Shown here in pieces: positions 1 through 5,943 of a stretch of 10,758 nt of DNA (position 1 is the first letter of the stretch; every line of letters starts with the position of its first letter). Origin of the DNA: an uncultured Lachnospiraceae bacterium (lineage in GTDB: Bacteria > Bacillota > Clostridia > Lachnospirales > Lachnospiraceae); contig CAJUDX010000086.1 of the NCBI GenBank assembly GCA_910584785.1, positions 1 through 10,758 on the forward strand. The letters are read 5' to 3'. Position numbers and translations under genes: made by a program. The notes below the pieces were generated by a model. That model was not told the DNA's origin and made no database searches. It saw only the letters and a list, made by a program, of their open reading frames with translations.

Positions 1-409
1 AATCTATACCGGAATCCACAATCCCCACCAAAACCCCTTTTCCCGTCAGTCCCATTCCGCCCTCCTGGACAAGACTAAGACAAGAGGCTGCTCTCGCCCG
101 GTCAACGGCGAAGAACAGCCTCTTTGGTTTTTCAATATATTCAATTTGCGGAAAACGGCTGATTTCTGGTATGCGCTCCTGAGGAACCCAAAGGATGGCA
201 TAGCCGCCCAGAAGTTCCTCCCCGCGAATGCCTAAAGAATAAACCTCCTCCAAGCTCCCCGAATACCGCACAATCAGTTCCCAAATCCTTCCCTCCGCTT
301 CATAGCCCACATCAAGGTTCAGCGATTTTTCCCGTTCATCCTGGGTAGCATCCAGAGCCAGGTTTAATAAATCTTCCAATTTTTCATTTTCCATCGGTTT
401 TTGTTCCAT
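1..409 (-). CDS. S8 family subtilisin-like serine protease, N-terminal part (runs off window)
   Basis: This is the first 136 residues of a subtilase; the rest lies beyond base 1. The visible part is an acidic N-terminal stretch (about residues 1-35), a prodomain-like region (about 36-100), and the start of the catalytic domain. There GKGVLVGIVDSGID (residues 123-136) is the classic subtilase motif around the catalytic Asp, here D132. The Ser and His of the triad are off-window. ATG at 409 is the first possible start because a TGA lies in frame two codons upstream; a GGAGGA box sits about 11 bases before it. No signal peptide is seen. That fits the Csp-like cytosolic or spore-associated subtilases common in Clostridia, but the exact subfamily cannot be settled from this fragment. 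It lies downstream of sufC-sufB on the same strand with a 200-base gap. Confidence 0.85.
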   Translation of the reverse strand, partial: MEQKPMENEKLEDLLNLALDATQDEREKSLNLDVGYEAEGRIWELIVRYSGSLEEVYSLGIRGEELLGGYAILWVPQERIPEISRFPQIEYIEKPKRLFFAVDRARAASCLSLVQEGGMGLTGKGVLVGIVDSGID

Positions 410-432
410 CCCGCATCATTTCCTCCATTCTG

Positions 433-449
433 TGCATGTTTCACATGCA
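433..449. promoter_or_regulatory. Perfect 7-bp inverted repeat upstream of the subtilase gene
   Basis: TGCATGT, a 3-base spacer TTC, then ACATGCA form a perfect dyad 24 bases upstream of the subtilase start codon and just before its ribosome-binding site. It could be an operator for a dimeric regulator or a small hairpin in the 5' leader. A TAGAAT that could be a -10 box lies beside it (451-456, minus strand), but no convincing -35 box was found, so the promoter itself is not called. The rest of the 410-609 gap shows no gene on either strand. Confidence 0.4.
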
Positions 450-609
450 TATTCTACCCTTTGGGTACAAACAGGTATGGGGAAACGTTTTTCTTTCACC
501 CTTTTCTTCCTTTCATTCTATTCGCAGAATGGAAACAAAATGCTCTGTCCATACAAAAGAATTTTTTTGTATTGGCGCACCTTCACCCGCAGCAAAAAAA
601 TTCCGTATT

Positions 610-1530
610 TTACTTCAAAAAGCCGTTAATAATCTGCGCCTCAGCCTCCTGTTCCGTAAGCCCTAAGGTCATCAGCTTAATAATCTGTTCTCCGGCAATC
701 TTTCCAATCGCCGCCTCGTGGATCAGGGCAGCATCCGGGTTATTTGCCGTCAGTTCCGGCACAGCGGAGATTTTAGCATTATCCATAATAATCGCGTCAC
801 ACTCGGTATGACCCGCACACTTTGCATTGCCATTAATCCGCGAAATAAAAGTCTGGTTGGATTCTTCTCTGGCAACCGAACGGGAAATCACATTTGCACT
901 GGCGTCCTCCCCGTTTAAACTAACTTCAAAACGGCTGACCGCTGTCTGGTTTCCGTGGGTGAGAAGCCTTTCCCGGATCACTAATTTTGCCCCGGAAGCA
1001 AGATTTGCCGTGGTATTCCGGTCGGTGGAGTCCACCCCTTTAATCTGGGTGCTCTCCATCTCCATATAACTGCCTTCTTCCATCGTAATCTCTGTACCCG
1101 GATTTAAGATTCGTCCCCCCCTTCCGTCACCGCTGCCGTAGTGCTTTTCCACGTACTTCACCTTAGCATTCTTCCCGATAAAAAAGCGATGAATACCGTT
1201 ATGCTCTGAATCCTGGTCGCCGCAGTTATGGATTCCGCACCCGGCGATAATTACCACATCGGCATCCTCCCCGATATAAAAGTCATTGTACACCAGATCC
1301 TTTAAACCGCTCTGGCTAACCACAACGGGGATGTGCACGCTTTCATGCTTCGTCCCCGGCTTAATGCGGATATCGATTCCCTTTCCGTCCTCCTTGGAAA
1401 TAATATCAATATTTGCTGTAGTATTTCTTCCAGCCATCTCGCCGTTTGCCCGGATATTGTACGCGCCCTCAGGAACTTCGTGAAGATCCGCCACCTGGGC
1501 AAGCAATGTCTTTTGCATTTCATCCATCAT
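610..1530 (-). CDS. sufB: SufB/SufD-like Fe-S cluster assembly scaffold (minimal SUF/SMS type)
   Basis: A 306-residue SufB/SufD-family protein. It is much shorter than E. coli SufB (about 495) and matches the short SufB-like partner of the minimal SUF-type (SMS) systems of anaerobes. The family forms a beta-helix scaffold on which iron-sulfur clusters are built with the SufC ATPase in the cytosol. The C-terminal core is well conserved: HTECDAIIMD (241-250) places C245 at the position of the E. coli SufB cluster cysteine C405. IHEAAIGKI (270-278) supplies H271 and E272, the latter matching E. coli E434. The C-terminal INGF motif is also present. These residues indicate SufB-like rather than SufD-like function. 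The start ATG shares one base with the sufC stop (TAATG), and GGAGGG eight bases upstream lies inside the end of sufC, so translation is probably coupled. No cysteine desulfurase gene is visible nearby. Confidence 0.93.
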   Translation of the reverse strand: MMDEMQKTLLAQVADLHEVPEGAYNIRANGEMAGRNTTANIDIISKEDGKGIDIRIKPGTKHESVHIPVVVSQSGLKDLVYNDFYIGEDADVVIIAGCGIHNCGDQDSEHNGIHRFFIGKNAKVKYVEKHYGSGDGRGGRILNPGTEITMEEGSYMEMESTQIKGVDSTDRNTTANLASGAKLVIRERLLTHGNQTAVSRFEVSLNGEDASANVISRSVAREESNQTFISRINGNAKCAGHTECDAIIMDNAKISAVPELTANNPDAALIHEAAIGKIAGEQIIKLMTLGLTEQEAEAQIINGFLK

Positions 1531-2270
1531 TATCGGTTCCCTCCTTTATAAAACATGTTGCAGGCATCGACTGCCGAAGCCGTCCCCAAAATAGCCGGAA
1601 GAATCTCCTCCTTCTTCCCCTTCCGGGTAATCTGACCGTCAGCAATCACAATAATCTCATCGGCAATATTTAAAATTCTCTCCTGGTGGGAGATAATTAA
1701 AATCGATCCCTTTGTATTCTCCCGCATCCGCTCAAAAACCTGGATTAAATTCTGGAAACTCCACAGATCAATCCCTGCCTCTGGTTCGTCAAACACCGAA
1801 AGCCTGGAAGCACGGGCAAGCACCGTGGCAATCTCAATCCGCTTTAACTCCCCGCCGGAAAGACTGGCATTCACCTCGCGGTTAATATAATCCTTCGCGC
1901 AAAGCCCCACTTCTGACAGATAACGGCAGGCTTCCACTGCAGAAAGGTTCTGTTTTGCCGCCAGACGGATTAGGTCCAGCACCTGGACGCCCTTAAAGCG
2001 GACGGGCTGCTGAAACGCATAGCTGATGCCCATATTCGCCCGGTCTGTCACGCTTTTTTCCGTAACATCCTCCCCGTCAAAAAAAATCTTTCCCGCCGTG
2101 GGACGCTCTATCCCGGCAATCAGTCTGGCTAACGTTGATTTTCCTCCGCCGTTTGGCCCGGTAATCACCACAAAGCTTCCGTCCTCTATCGTTAAGCTTA
2201 AATTTTTAATAATTCCCTTATCCCCTTTTGCATCCTCCACATCAAACGATATATTCTCTAATGTAAGCAT
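1530..2270 (-). CDS. sufC: SufC-type ABC ATPase of Fe-S cluster assembly
   Basis: A 246-residue ATPase with the full ABC motif set: Walker A GPNGGGKS (38-45), Q-loop near Q87-Q88, signature LSGGE (137-141), Walker B with DEPEAGID (161-168) and the H-loop histidine H195. The length and the DEPEAGID form are typical of SufC, which powers cluster assembly on the SufB-type scaffold. It is not a membrane transporter ATPase; no permease is adjacent, and the next gene is the scaffold. ATG at 2270 follows a GGAGGAAA ribosome-binding site that is itself the last copy of a 30-bp tandem repeat. A small overlapping reading frame (2242-2478) crosses its start codon, which could couple or tune its translation. 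Together with the downstream gene this is a two-gene minimal SUF operon. Confidence 0.95.
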   Translation of the reverse strand: MLTLENISFDVEDAKGDKGIIKNLSLTIEDGSFVVITGPNGGGKSTLARLIAGIERPTAGKIFFDGEDVTEKSVTDRANMGISYAFQQPVRFKGVQVLDLIRLAAKQNLSAVEACRYLSEVGLCAKDYINREVNASLSGGELKRIEIATVLARASRLSVFDEPEAGIDLWSFQNLIQVFERMRENTKGSILIISHQERILNIADEIIVIADGQITRKGKKEEILPAILGTASAVDACNMFYKGGNR

Positions 2271-2478
2271 AATTTTGCTTTCCTCCTGTATTCATTTCTG
2301 AATCAACTTTTCCTCCTGTATTCATTTCTGAATCTGTTTTTCCTCCTGTATCCATTTCTGAATCAGTTCTTCCTTCTGTTTTTATTTCTGAATCAGCTTT
2401 TCCTTTTGTATTTATTTCTAAACCTTCATGCGCCCACAAGTGGTCGTACCACCATAAATAAAAATCTGCTGGGCGCAC
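2242..2478 (-). CDS. Small leader ORF with 10-residue repeats overlapping the sufC start
   Basis: A possible 78-residue peptide starting at GTG 2478 (TAA lies in frame six codons upstream). A tryptophan-rich head, MRPADFYLWWYDHLWAHEG (residues 1-19), is followed by hydrophilic repeats of the type DSEMNTGGK, and the peptide ends 29 bases inside sufC in another frame. The repeat arises because the underlying 30-bp DNA repeat is a multiple of three. The head looks protein-like, but I do not recognise it. The ribosome-binding site is weak (an AGG about eight bases upstream), and the GTG lies in the stem of a predicted hairpin. It may be a real regulatory leader peptide coupled to sufC, a remnant of a larger gene, or a chance open frame; the last cannot be excluded. 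Confidence 0.35.
   Translation of the reverse strand: MRPADFYLWWYDHLWAHEGLEINTKGKADSEIKTEGRTDSEMDTGGKTDSEMNTGGKVDSEMNTGGKQNYAYIREYIV
2281..2424 (-). repeat. Five tandem 30-bp repeats carrying Shine-Dalgarno cores in the sufC leader
   Basis: Units begin at 2281, 2311, 2341, 2371 and 2401, each exactly 30 bp. The first three, nearest sufC, are almost identical; the fourth and fifth diverge. On the minus strand copies 1-3 contain ACAGGAGGAAA, copy 4 ACAGAAGGAAG and copy 5 ACAAAAGGAAA, so the anti-16S match improves towards the gene. The copy at 2281 supplies the actual ribosome-binding site of sufC. There are no unique spacers, so this is a simple tandem repeat. Confidence 0.9.
2429..2477 (-). 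promoter_or_regulatory. Nested hairpin in the sufC 5' leader
   Basis: TGCGCCCA (2429-2436) and TGGGCGCA (2470-2477) form a perfect 8-bp outer stem. Inside it GTGGT and ACCAC (2440-2444 and 2448-2452) form a second stem with a three-base loop. The GTG of the small leader ORF sits on the outer stem. No poly-U follows, so it is not an intrinsic terminator. It could control translation of the leader peptide or mRNA stability. I do not recognise it as a known riboswitch. Confidence 0.5.
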
Positions 2479-2606
2479 TTGGAATACCTGAACTTAGACC
2501 GCCTAATCGGCAGTAAACTTTTACAGTAAATCAACAGTACTTCCTAATTACGGACAGGTTAAGGTTTAAATCTGTATTACTCTATCCATTCCGGTGACTG
2601 CCAAAC

Positions 2607-2645
2607 ATACTTTAGTATTATAGCCTGTTTTTTCTATATTTACCA
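2607..2645 (-). promoter_or_regulatory. Possible sufCB promoter with overlapping dyad
   Basis: On the minus strand a perfect -10 box TATAAT lies at 2617-2622. A weak -35 candidate TGGTAA is 17 bases upstream (2640-2645). A 12-bp dyad, ATACT-AA-AGTAT on the minus strand, spans 2607-2618 and overlaps the -10, where a repressor could bind. Rrf2/IscR-type regulators commonly control suf genes, but this site does not clearly match a motif I know. Apart from this promoter, the hairpin and the repeats, the 2479-2695 stretch shows nothing recognisable. Confidence 0.4.
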
Positions 2646-2695
2646 GGATTTTTTTCGATACACAAAGAAATACACGTAGAAATACTGTCTCAGAT

Positions 2696-4549
2696 TTATT
2701 TTACTTCTTTTATCCATTCCTCCAGCCGTTCACGGATAACCCCAAAAGGAGCCGGGCCGATATCCAAAAGAAACTGATGAAAGGCCTTGGCTTCAAAGGC
2801 ATTGCCCAGCGCTTCTTCCGCTTTTTTCCGCATATCGTAAAACTCCAGATAGCCCACATAATATTCCAGAAAATTTGTCGGATTATCAGCCACCGCTTCA
2901 TAAAGGGCATGAGCAAGCTCCTGATTTGGGTCCTGGAAATACTGGCTGACGTAATCTGCCACCTTCTGCAAATCCCATCCCTGGTCATTGACCATAATAT
3001 CCAAATAAGCATGAATCCCCAGGTTAATCGAGGAATTAAGCTGCATCAGCCTTGCCATCTCTGGACTCATCTTTTCATCCAAACGACAGGAATCATACTC
3101 GACATAGGTCGCCCACCCCTCCGTATATGAGCTGAAAGAAAGCAGATGACGGAAGGGCCTTGCCCCACGGCGGATAAAATAAGAAGTCTGGTATAAATGT
3201 CCGGGATAACCTTCATGGGCCAGGGTAGTAAACAACTGAGCCTGCGAAGCATAGCTTCCACGGTTTATATAAATCGTGTTGCTGTCCGGTAAATCCATGG
3301 GCGGTGTTAGATAAAACGCCGGGCTTAACACAGGTTCAAGTGCTTCAGGCACATAATGTAGTGAATAATCCCTGCTGATAGGCTCAGGATAATCATCACG
3401 AATCTTTTCCTGGAGACAGGCAAGAATTTCTTCTGGGTCCGAAAGAGAATAAGAAAAGCCAGCCATTTCTTCATAAAGCCCCGGATGATCCTCCATCAGC
3501 GCTGCAGCCTCCTTAAAATCCTCCAAAATCTGACGGGAAACCGTTTTTCTCAGGGTATCTACATTTTTACAGGAAGTATGCGTTGAAGAATAAACCAAGT
3601 AGCGGTAAAATTCCTTTCCATCAGGGTAATTGCACAAACCGCCTTCCACCCTTCCTGTCCCCTTAAGCCCATTAAGGCCGTCCATCAGCTTCTGGTAGGC
3701 GGGGATAAACGCATGGGTTATCAATTCCCGGTGGCGTTGTTCATAAGCGGCCCTCTCCTCATCCGTCAACGGTGAATTACCTTTACTCTCTTCCATCTCT
3801 TTAAGGCGTTCGGCAAAGGTGCCGTTTAACAGGCAGGCATCCCCATCTTCAAGATAAGGGCGGCAGGAATCCAGAATACGGTCAATCGTCCTGTCGCCAA
3901 ACATTAACCCCTTTGCCGCCTTCTCCTGCTCCATGATTAAAATTTGCTCAAAATAGTCACCCAATCCGGCAAGCAGGGAAAAATAATCCTCAATATCCTC
4001 TTTCCGGTAAAAACGGTATTCTGCCAACAGCACCGGAAGCTGCGCCTGCACCCCAATCGTCGGAGCCAGGGGCTGAACATAGATTTCCAGTCCTTCACAG
4101 GATATCTCAGTCTCCAGATAAGTTTCCAGAATATCGTAGTCCAACTGGCTTTCTTCATTTAGATTTCCCCGCCGGATAGAAGCCAGCTCCCTGGCGTAGA
4201 CCTTAAGTTTTTCTGTTTCCCTCTGCATTTCTTCCAGGGAAAAGGTGCCATAAGGGCTATCAGGCGGTGCAATGTTCATACTTTCAGGTTCTATCAGCGT
4301 GTAGTGCAGATCGATAATTGAAGGATTGACATTGTCATAAAAAATCTTATCCGTCAGCTGGTCAAAGGCTTCCTGGTCCGAAGTCGTTTTTTCCGCCTGC
4401 CTGGTCATCAGCGATAATGGGCCGGGAGAAATAGACGAAGAATGACAACTCGTCAGTATCAGCCCTGCACTAAGGGAAACGGCAAGAAGAAAAGCCGCAG
4501 GCTTTCGGAAAATCTGCGGCAAATCAAGCTTTTGTGGCAAATAATTCAT
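2696..4549 (-). CDS. DUF885-family lipoprotein, probable zinc metallopeptidase
   Basis: A 617-residue protein, the usual length for DUF885. Residues 1-35 form a lipoprotein signal: a basic n-region, a hydrophobic AAFLLAVSLSAGLIL core and the lipobox LTSC with the lipidated C35, so it should be anchored outside the membrane. The DUF885 domain follows. Its hallmark AHEGYPGHLYQ carries H445, E446 and H451, and SYTEGWATYVE carries E477, a likely metal ligand further on. The family is predicted to be metal-dependent peptidases, but the substrate here is unknown. ATG 4549 is preferred because GGAGGG sits six bases upstream and it gives a normal signal peptide. ATG 4585 with AAAGGA upstream is possible, and the GTG at 4624 would precede a likely promoter. 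The gene stands alone between ribU and the sufCB leader. Confidence 0.85.
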   Translation of the reverse strand: MNYLPQKLDLPQIFRKPAAFLLAVSLSAGLILTSCHSSSISPGPLSLMTRQAEKTTSDQEAFDQLTDKIFYDNVNPSIIDLHYTLIEPESMNIAPPDSPYGTFSLEEMQRETEKLKVYARELASIRRGNLNEESQLDYDILETYLETEISCEGLEIYVQPLAPTIGVQAQLPVLLAEYRFYRKEDIEDYFSLLAGLGDYFEQILIMEQEKAAKGLMFGDRTIDRILDSCRPYLEDGDACLLNGTFAERLKEMEESKGNSPLTDEERAAYEQRHRELITHAFIPAYQKLMDGLNGLKGTGRVEGGLCNYPDGKEFYRYLVYSSTHTSCKNVDTLRKTVSRQILEDFKEAAALMEDHPGLYEEMAGFSYSLSDPEEILACLQEKIRDDYPEPISRDYSLHYVPEALEPVLSPAFYLTPPMDLPDSNTIYINRGSYASQAQLFTTLAHEGYPGHLYQTSYFIRRGARPFRHLLSFSSYTEGWATYVEYDSCRLDEKMSPEMARLMQLNSSINLGIHAYLDIMVNDQGWDLQKVADYVSQYFQDPNQELAHALYEAVADNPTNFLEYYVGYLEFYDMRKKAEEALGNAFEAKAFHQFLLDIGPAPFGVIRERLEEWIKEVK

Positions 4550-4597
4550 AGGCTCCCTCCAAGTCTGTTCAAGAATAGTTTCCATCTTGTATCCTTT

Positions 4598-4626
4598 ATT
4601 ATAAAGCATATTCAAGGGAAACACAA
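4598..4626 (-). promoter_or_regulatory. Possible promoter of the DUF885 lipoprotein gene
   Basis: On the minus strand TTGTGT (4621-4626) is separated by 17 bases from a perfect TATAAT (4598-4603). Transcription from it would begin near 4591, giving a leader of about 40 bases to the preferred ATG at 4549 and arguing against the upstream GTG start. The -35 matches only the TTG half of the consensus. Confidence 0.45.
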
Positions 4627-4713
4627 GATAGTCGTCATGGACGGGTTTACCGAAAAAACAGGTTACAGCAGGTGCATATTCGCTGGAATTTATGCAGACA
4701 AAACACTAACCAC

Positions 4714-5349
4714 CTATCTATTTTTTATGATTATGCTGATTCTCTTATAAATCAGAATAGTTACCAGCGAAACTAAAGTACCTTTTAACAAATTAAAAGG
4801 GGCCACAGCCAGCAGGACAAAGCCCATCAATCCATCAATCTCAGGATTCAATGCCGTTCCCATGGCAATCAAAGCATCCATGGGCATGTGAAAAGCCTTA
4901 GCGTAGGCAGGAAGAAGAATATAGCTGTTCGTAAAACAGGCAACCACCACCATAAAAACCACACCGACTGCCATCCCCACGATCGCAGAATGTTTAGACT
5001 TTTTACGCTTATAAAGAATTGCCGCAGGAATAGCTAAGGAACAGGCCTGCACCCAGTTCGAACATTCACCAATACCCGCCGTTTGTGTTCCTCTAAGCAC
5101 CAGAGAAATCAAAATCTTCACAGCAGCAATCACTGCCCCGGCAGCAGGCCCTAAAGCAAATGAACCAATCAAAACGGGAACATCGCAAAAATCCAGCTTG
5201 TAAAATGAAGGGGCAAACGGCACCGGCACCTGAATATACATCAACAGGCCGGAAAGCGCACCAAGCATCGCCATCATCACCATATTCTTAGTCGAAAAAA
5301 GCTTCTGTGCACCAATCATTGGTTTTCTTTGTTTTGCAGTAATTTCCAT
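4714..5349 (-). CDS. ribU: Riboflavin ECF transporter S component RibU
   Basis: A 211-residue, very hydrophobic protein with about six membrane segments. It is the substrate-binding S component of an energy-coupling-factor transporter; the shared EcfA/EcfA'/EcfT module is not in this window. PFAPSFYKLDFCDVPVLIGSF (45-65) closely matches the RibU family loop and second helix. The first helix carries an AxxxA motif (A27-A31), the known docking surface for EcfT. An FMN riboswitch directly upstream supports riboflavin as the substrate. ATG 5349 is chosen because GGAGGAAAATTG precedes it; the frame stays open upstream to 5412, but that part overlaps the terminator region. The C-terminus is basic. 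No clear terminator is seen after the stop. Confidence 0.93.
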   Translation of the reverse strand: MEITAKQRKPMIGAQKLFSTKNMVMMAMLGALSGLLMYIQVPVPFAPSFYKLDFCDVPVLIGSFALGPAAGAVIAAVKILISLVLRGTQTAGIGECSNWVQACSLAIPAAILYKRKKSKHSAIVGMAVGVVFMVVVACFTNSYILLPAYAKAFHMPMDALIAMGTALNPEIDGLMGFVLLAVAPFNLLKGTLVSLVTILIYKRISIIIKNR

Positions 5350-5397
5350 CAATTTTCCTCCTTTTTTCAGCGGGCCGCTTGAAAGGAAGGTTGTCTG

Positions 5398-5433
5398 AAC
5401 AAATAAAAACACCCCGGATCAATCATCCGGGGC
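5398..5433 (-). terminator. Intrinsic terminator of the FMN riboswitch
   Basis: On the minus strand CCCCGGAT, a five-base loop and ATCCGGGG form a perfect 8-bp GC-rich stem (5412-5419 with 5425-5432), followed by TGTTTTTATTTG. It lies between the FMN aptamer and the ribU start, so it is the expression platform: FMN binding would favour termination before ribU. Confidence 0.9.
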
Positions 5434-5457
5434 ACAGATTATACATCTATCCAAACA

Positions 5458-5573
5458 ACGTTCTTCTCTCATCCAGACTATACTGTCGGTTTCGGAATCG
5501 CACCGAATCAACCGTGAACCACGGGTCGCGGACTATACCGCCGGTAGGGAATCTCACCCTGCCCCGAAGACTT
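5458..5573 (-). ncRNA. FMN riboswitch (RFN element) aptamer
   Basis: The minus strand carries the characteristic FMN aptamer blocks in order: GGGCAGGGTGAGATTCCC, then ACCGGCGGTATAGTCCGCGA, a variable arm with GGTTGATTCGGTGCGATTCCG, then CGACAGTATAGTCTGGATGA followed by GAGAAGAA. A short CTTC/GAAG pairing closes it as P1. The element senses flavin mononucleotide and controls riboflavin uptake or synthesis genes, here ribU. Promoter and terminator flank it as expected. Confidence 0.96.
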
Positions 5574-5582
5574 ATTTACCTT

Positions 5583-5611
5583 AGTATAAAAGACAAAACC
5601 TGCTTTGTCAA
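5583..5611 (-). promoter_or_regulatory. Sigma-A-like promoter of the riboswitch-ribU transcript
   Basis: On the minus strand the consensus TTGACA (5606-5611) is separated by exactly 17 bases from TATACT (5583-5588), one change from TATAAT. It lies about ten bases before the start of the FMN aptamer, so the transcript would begin at or just before the riboswitch. Confidence 0.85.
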
Positions 5612-5626
5612 CTGAATTTTTAAACC

Positions 5627-5865
5627 TTATTGATATGTTTCTTTTTGCAATTCATCAATCTGTTTATGCCCAAATATATAGCGGATGTCCTCTGCCTTCT
5701 CCATATACTCCTCCCATACATGGCGGGTTACTACTTTGATATGTTCTTTACTTTCCGTGCAATTTCATCCCTGGACGGCGGCTCGGTTTTATCTTTCTTT
5801 TTCAAAGGCTTTTTTCCCTGTGCTTCCTGAATTTCCCCCAATACAATCTCTATCCGTTTTATACT
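5627..5865 (-). pseudogene. Decayed transposase fragments, probably IS1182 family
   Basis: Two short minus-strand frames together resemble an IS1182-type DDE transposase. One (5865-5731) reads GEIQEAQGKKPLKKKDKTEP and ends in TAG. It resembles the lysine/proline-rich linker that precedes the catalytic core in this family. The other (about 5755-5627) reads VVTRHVWEEYMEKAEDIRY and then ends QKETYQ. It resembles the family segment of the form RHIWQDYxExAEDxRY...LRKETIER near the C-terminus. The intervening catalytic core is deleted, the frame changes, and the C-terminal end is missing. A GGAGG-preceded ATG at 5704 would give a 25-residue peptide, more likely fortuitous. The assignment rests on remembered family patterns, not an alignment. 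Between 5866 and 5943 I see no gene and no clear terminator for the upstream operon. Confidence 0.6.
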
Positions 5866-5943
5866 TTATCACCTGTCTTTTGTCATATTCCCATTTCAGT
5901 TCTATAAATTGCTTCTATCTCAGGTTCCGTTCTTATTACGTTT

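Noticed and set aside
551..572. AT-rich inverted repeat ATACAAAA/TTTTGTAT as a terminator after sufB
   Set aside because: The stem is only A-T pairs and is not followed by a T run in the minus direction; it is too weak to call an intrinsic terminator.
610..1530. Plus-strand reading frames opposite sufB (for example 401-811, 827-1069, 1286-1483)
   Set aside because: They have low-complexity or non-protein-like composition, no good ribosome-binding sites, and lie opposite a well-conserved gene.
2281..2424. CRISPR array
   Set aside because: The 30-bp units follow each other directly with no unique spacers, and no cas genes are present.
4550..4624. N-terminal extension of the DUF885 protein from GTG 4624
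   Set aside because: It would overlap a likely -10 box and put about 42 residues before the signal core; ATG 4549 has a better ribosome-binding site and gives a normal lipoprotein signal.
4625..4713. Terminator after ribU
   Set aside because: Only a 4-bp stem and a distant T run were found; nothing convincing.
5350..5412. N-terminal extension of RibU to 5412
   Set aside because: It covers the ribosome-binding site of the better ATG at 5349 and starts in the terminator T-tract area; the added residues do not look like RibU.
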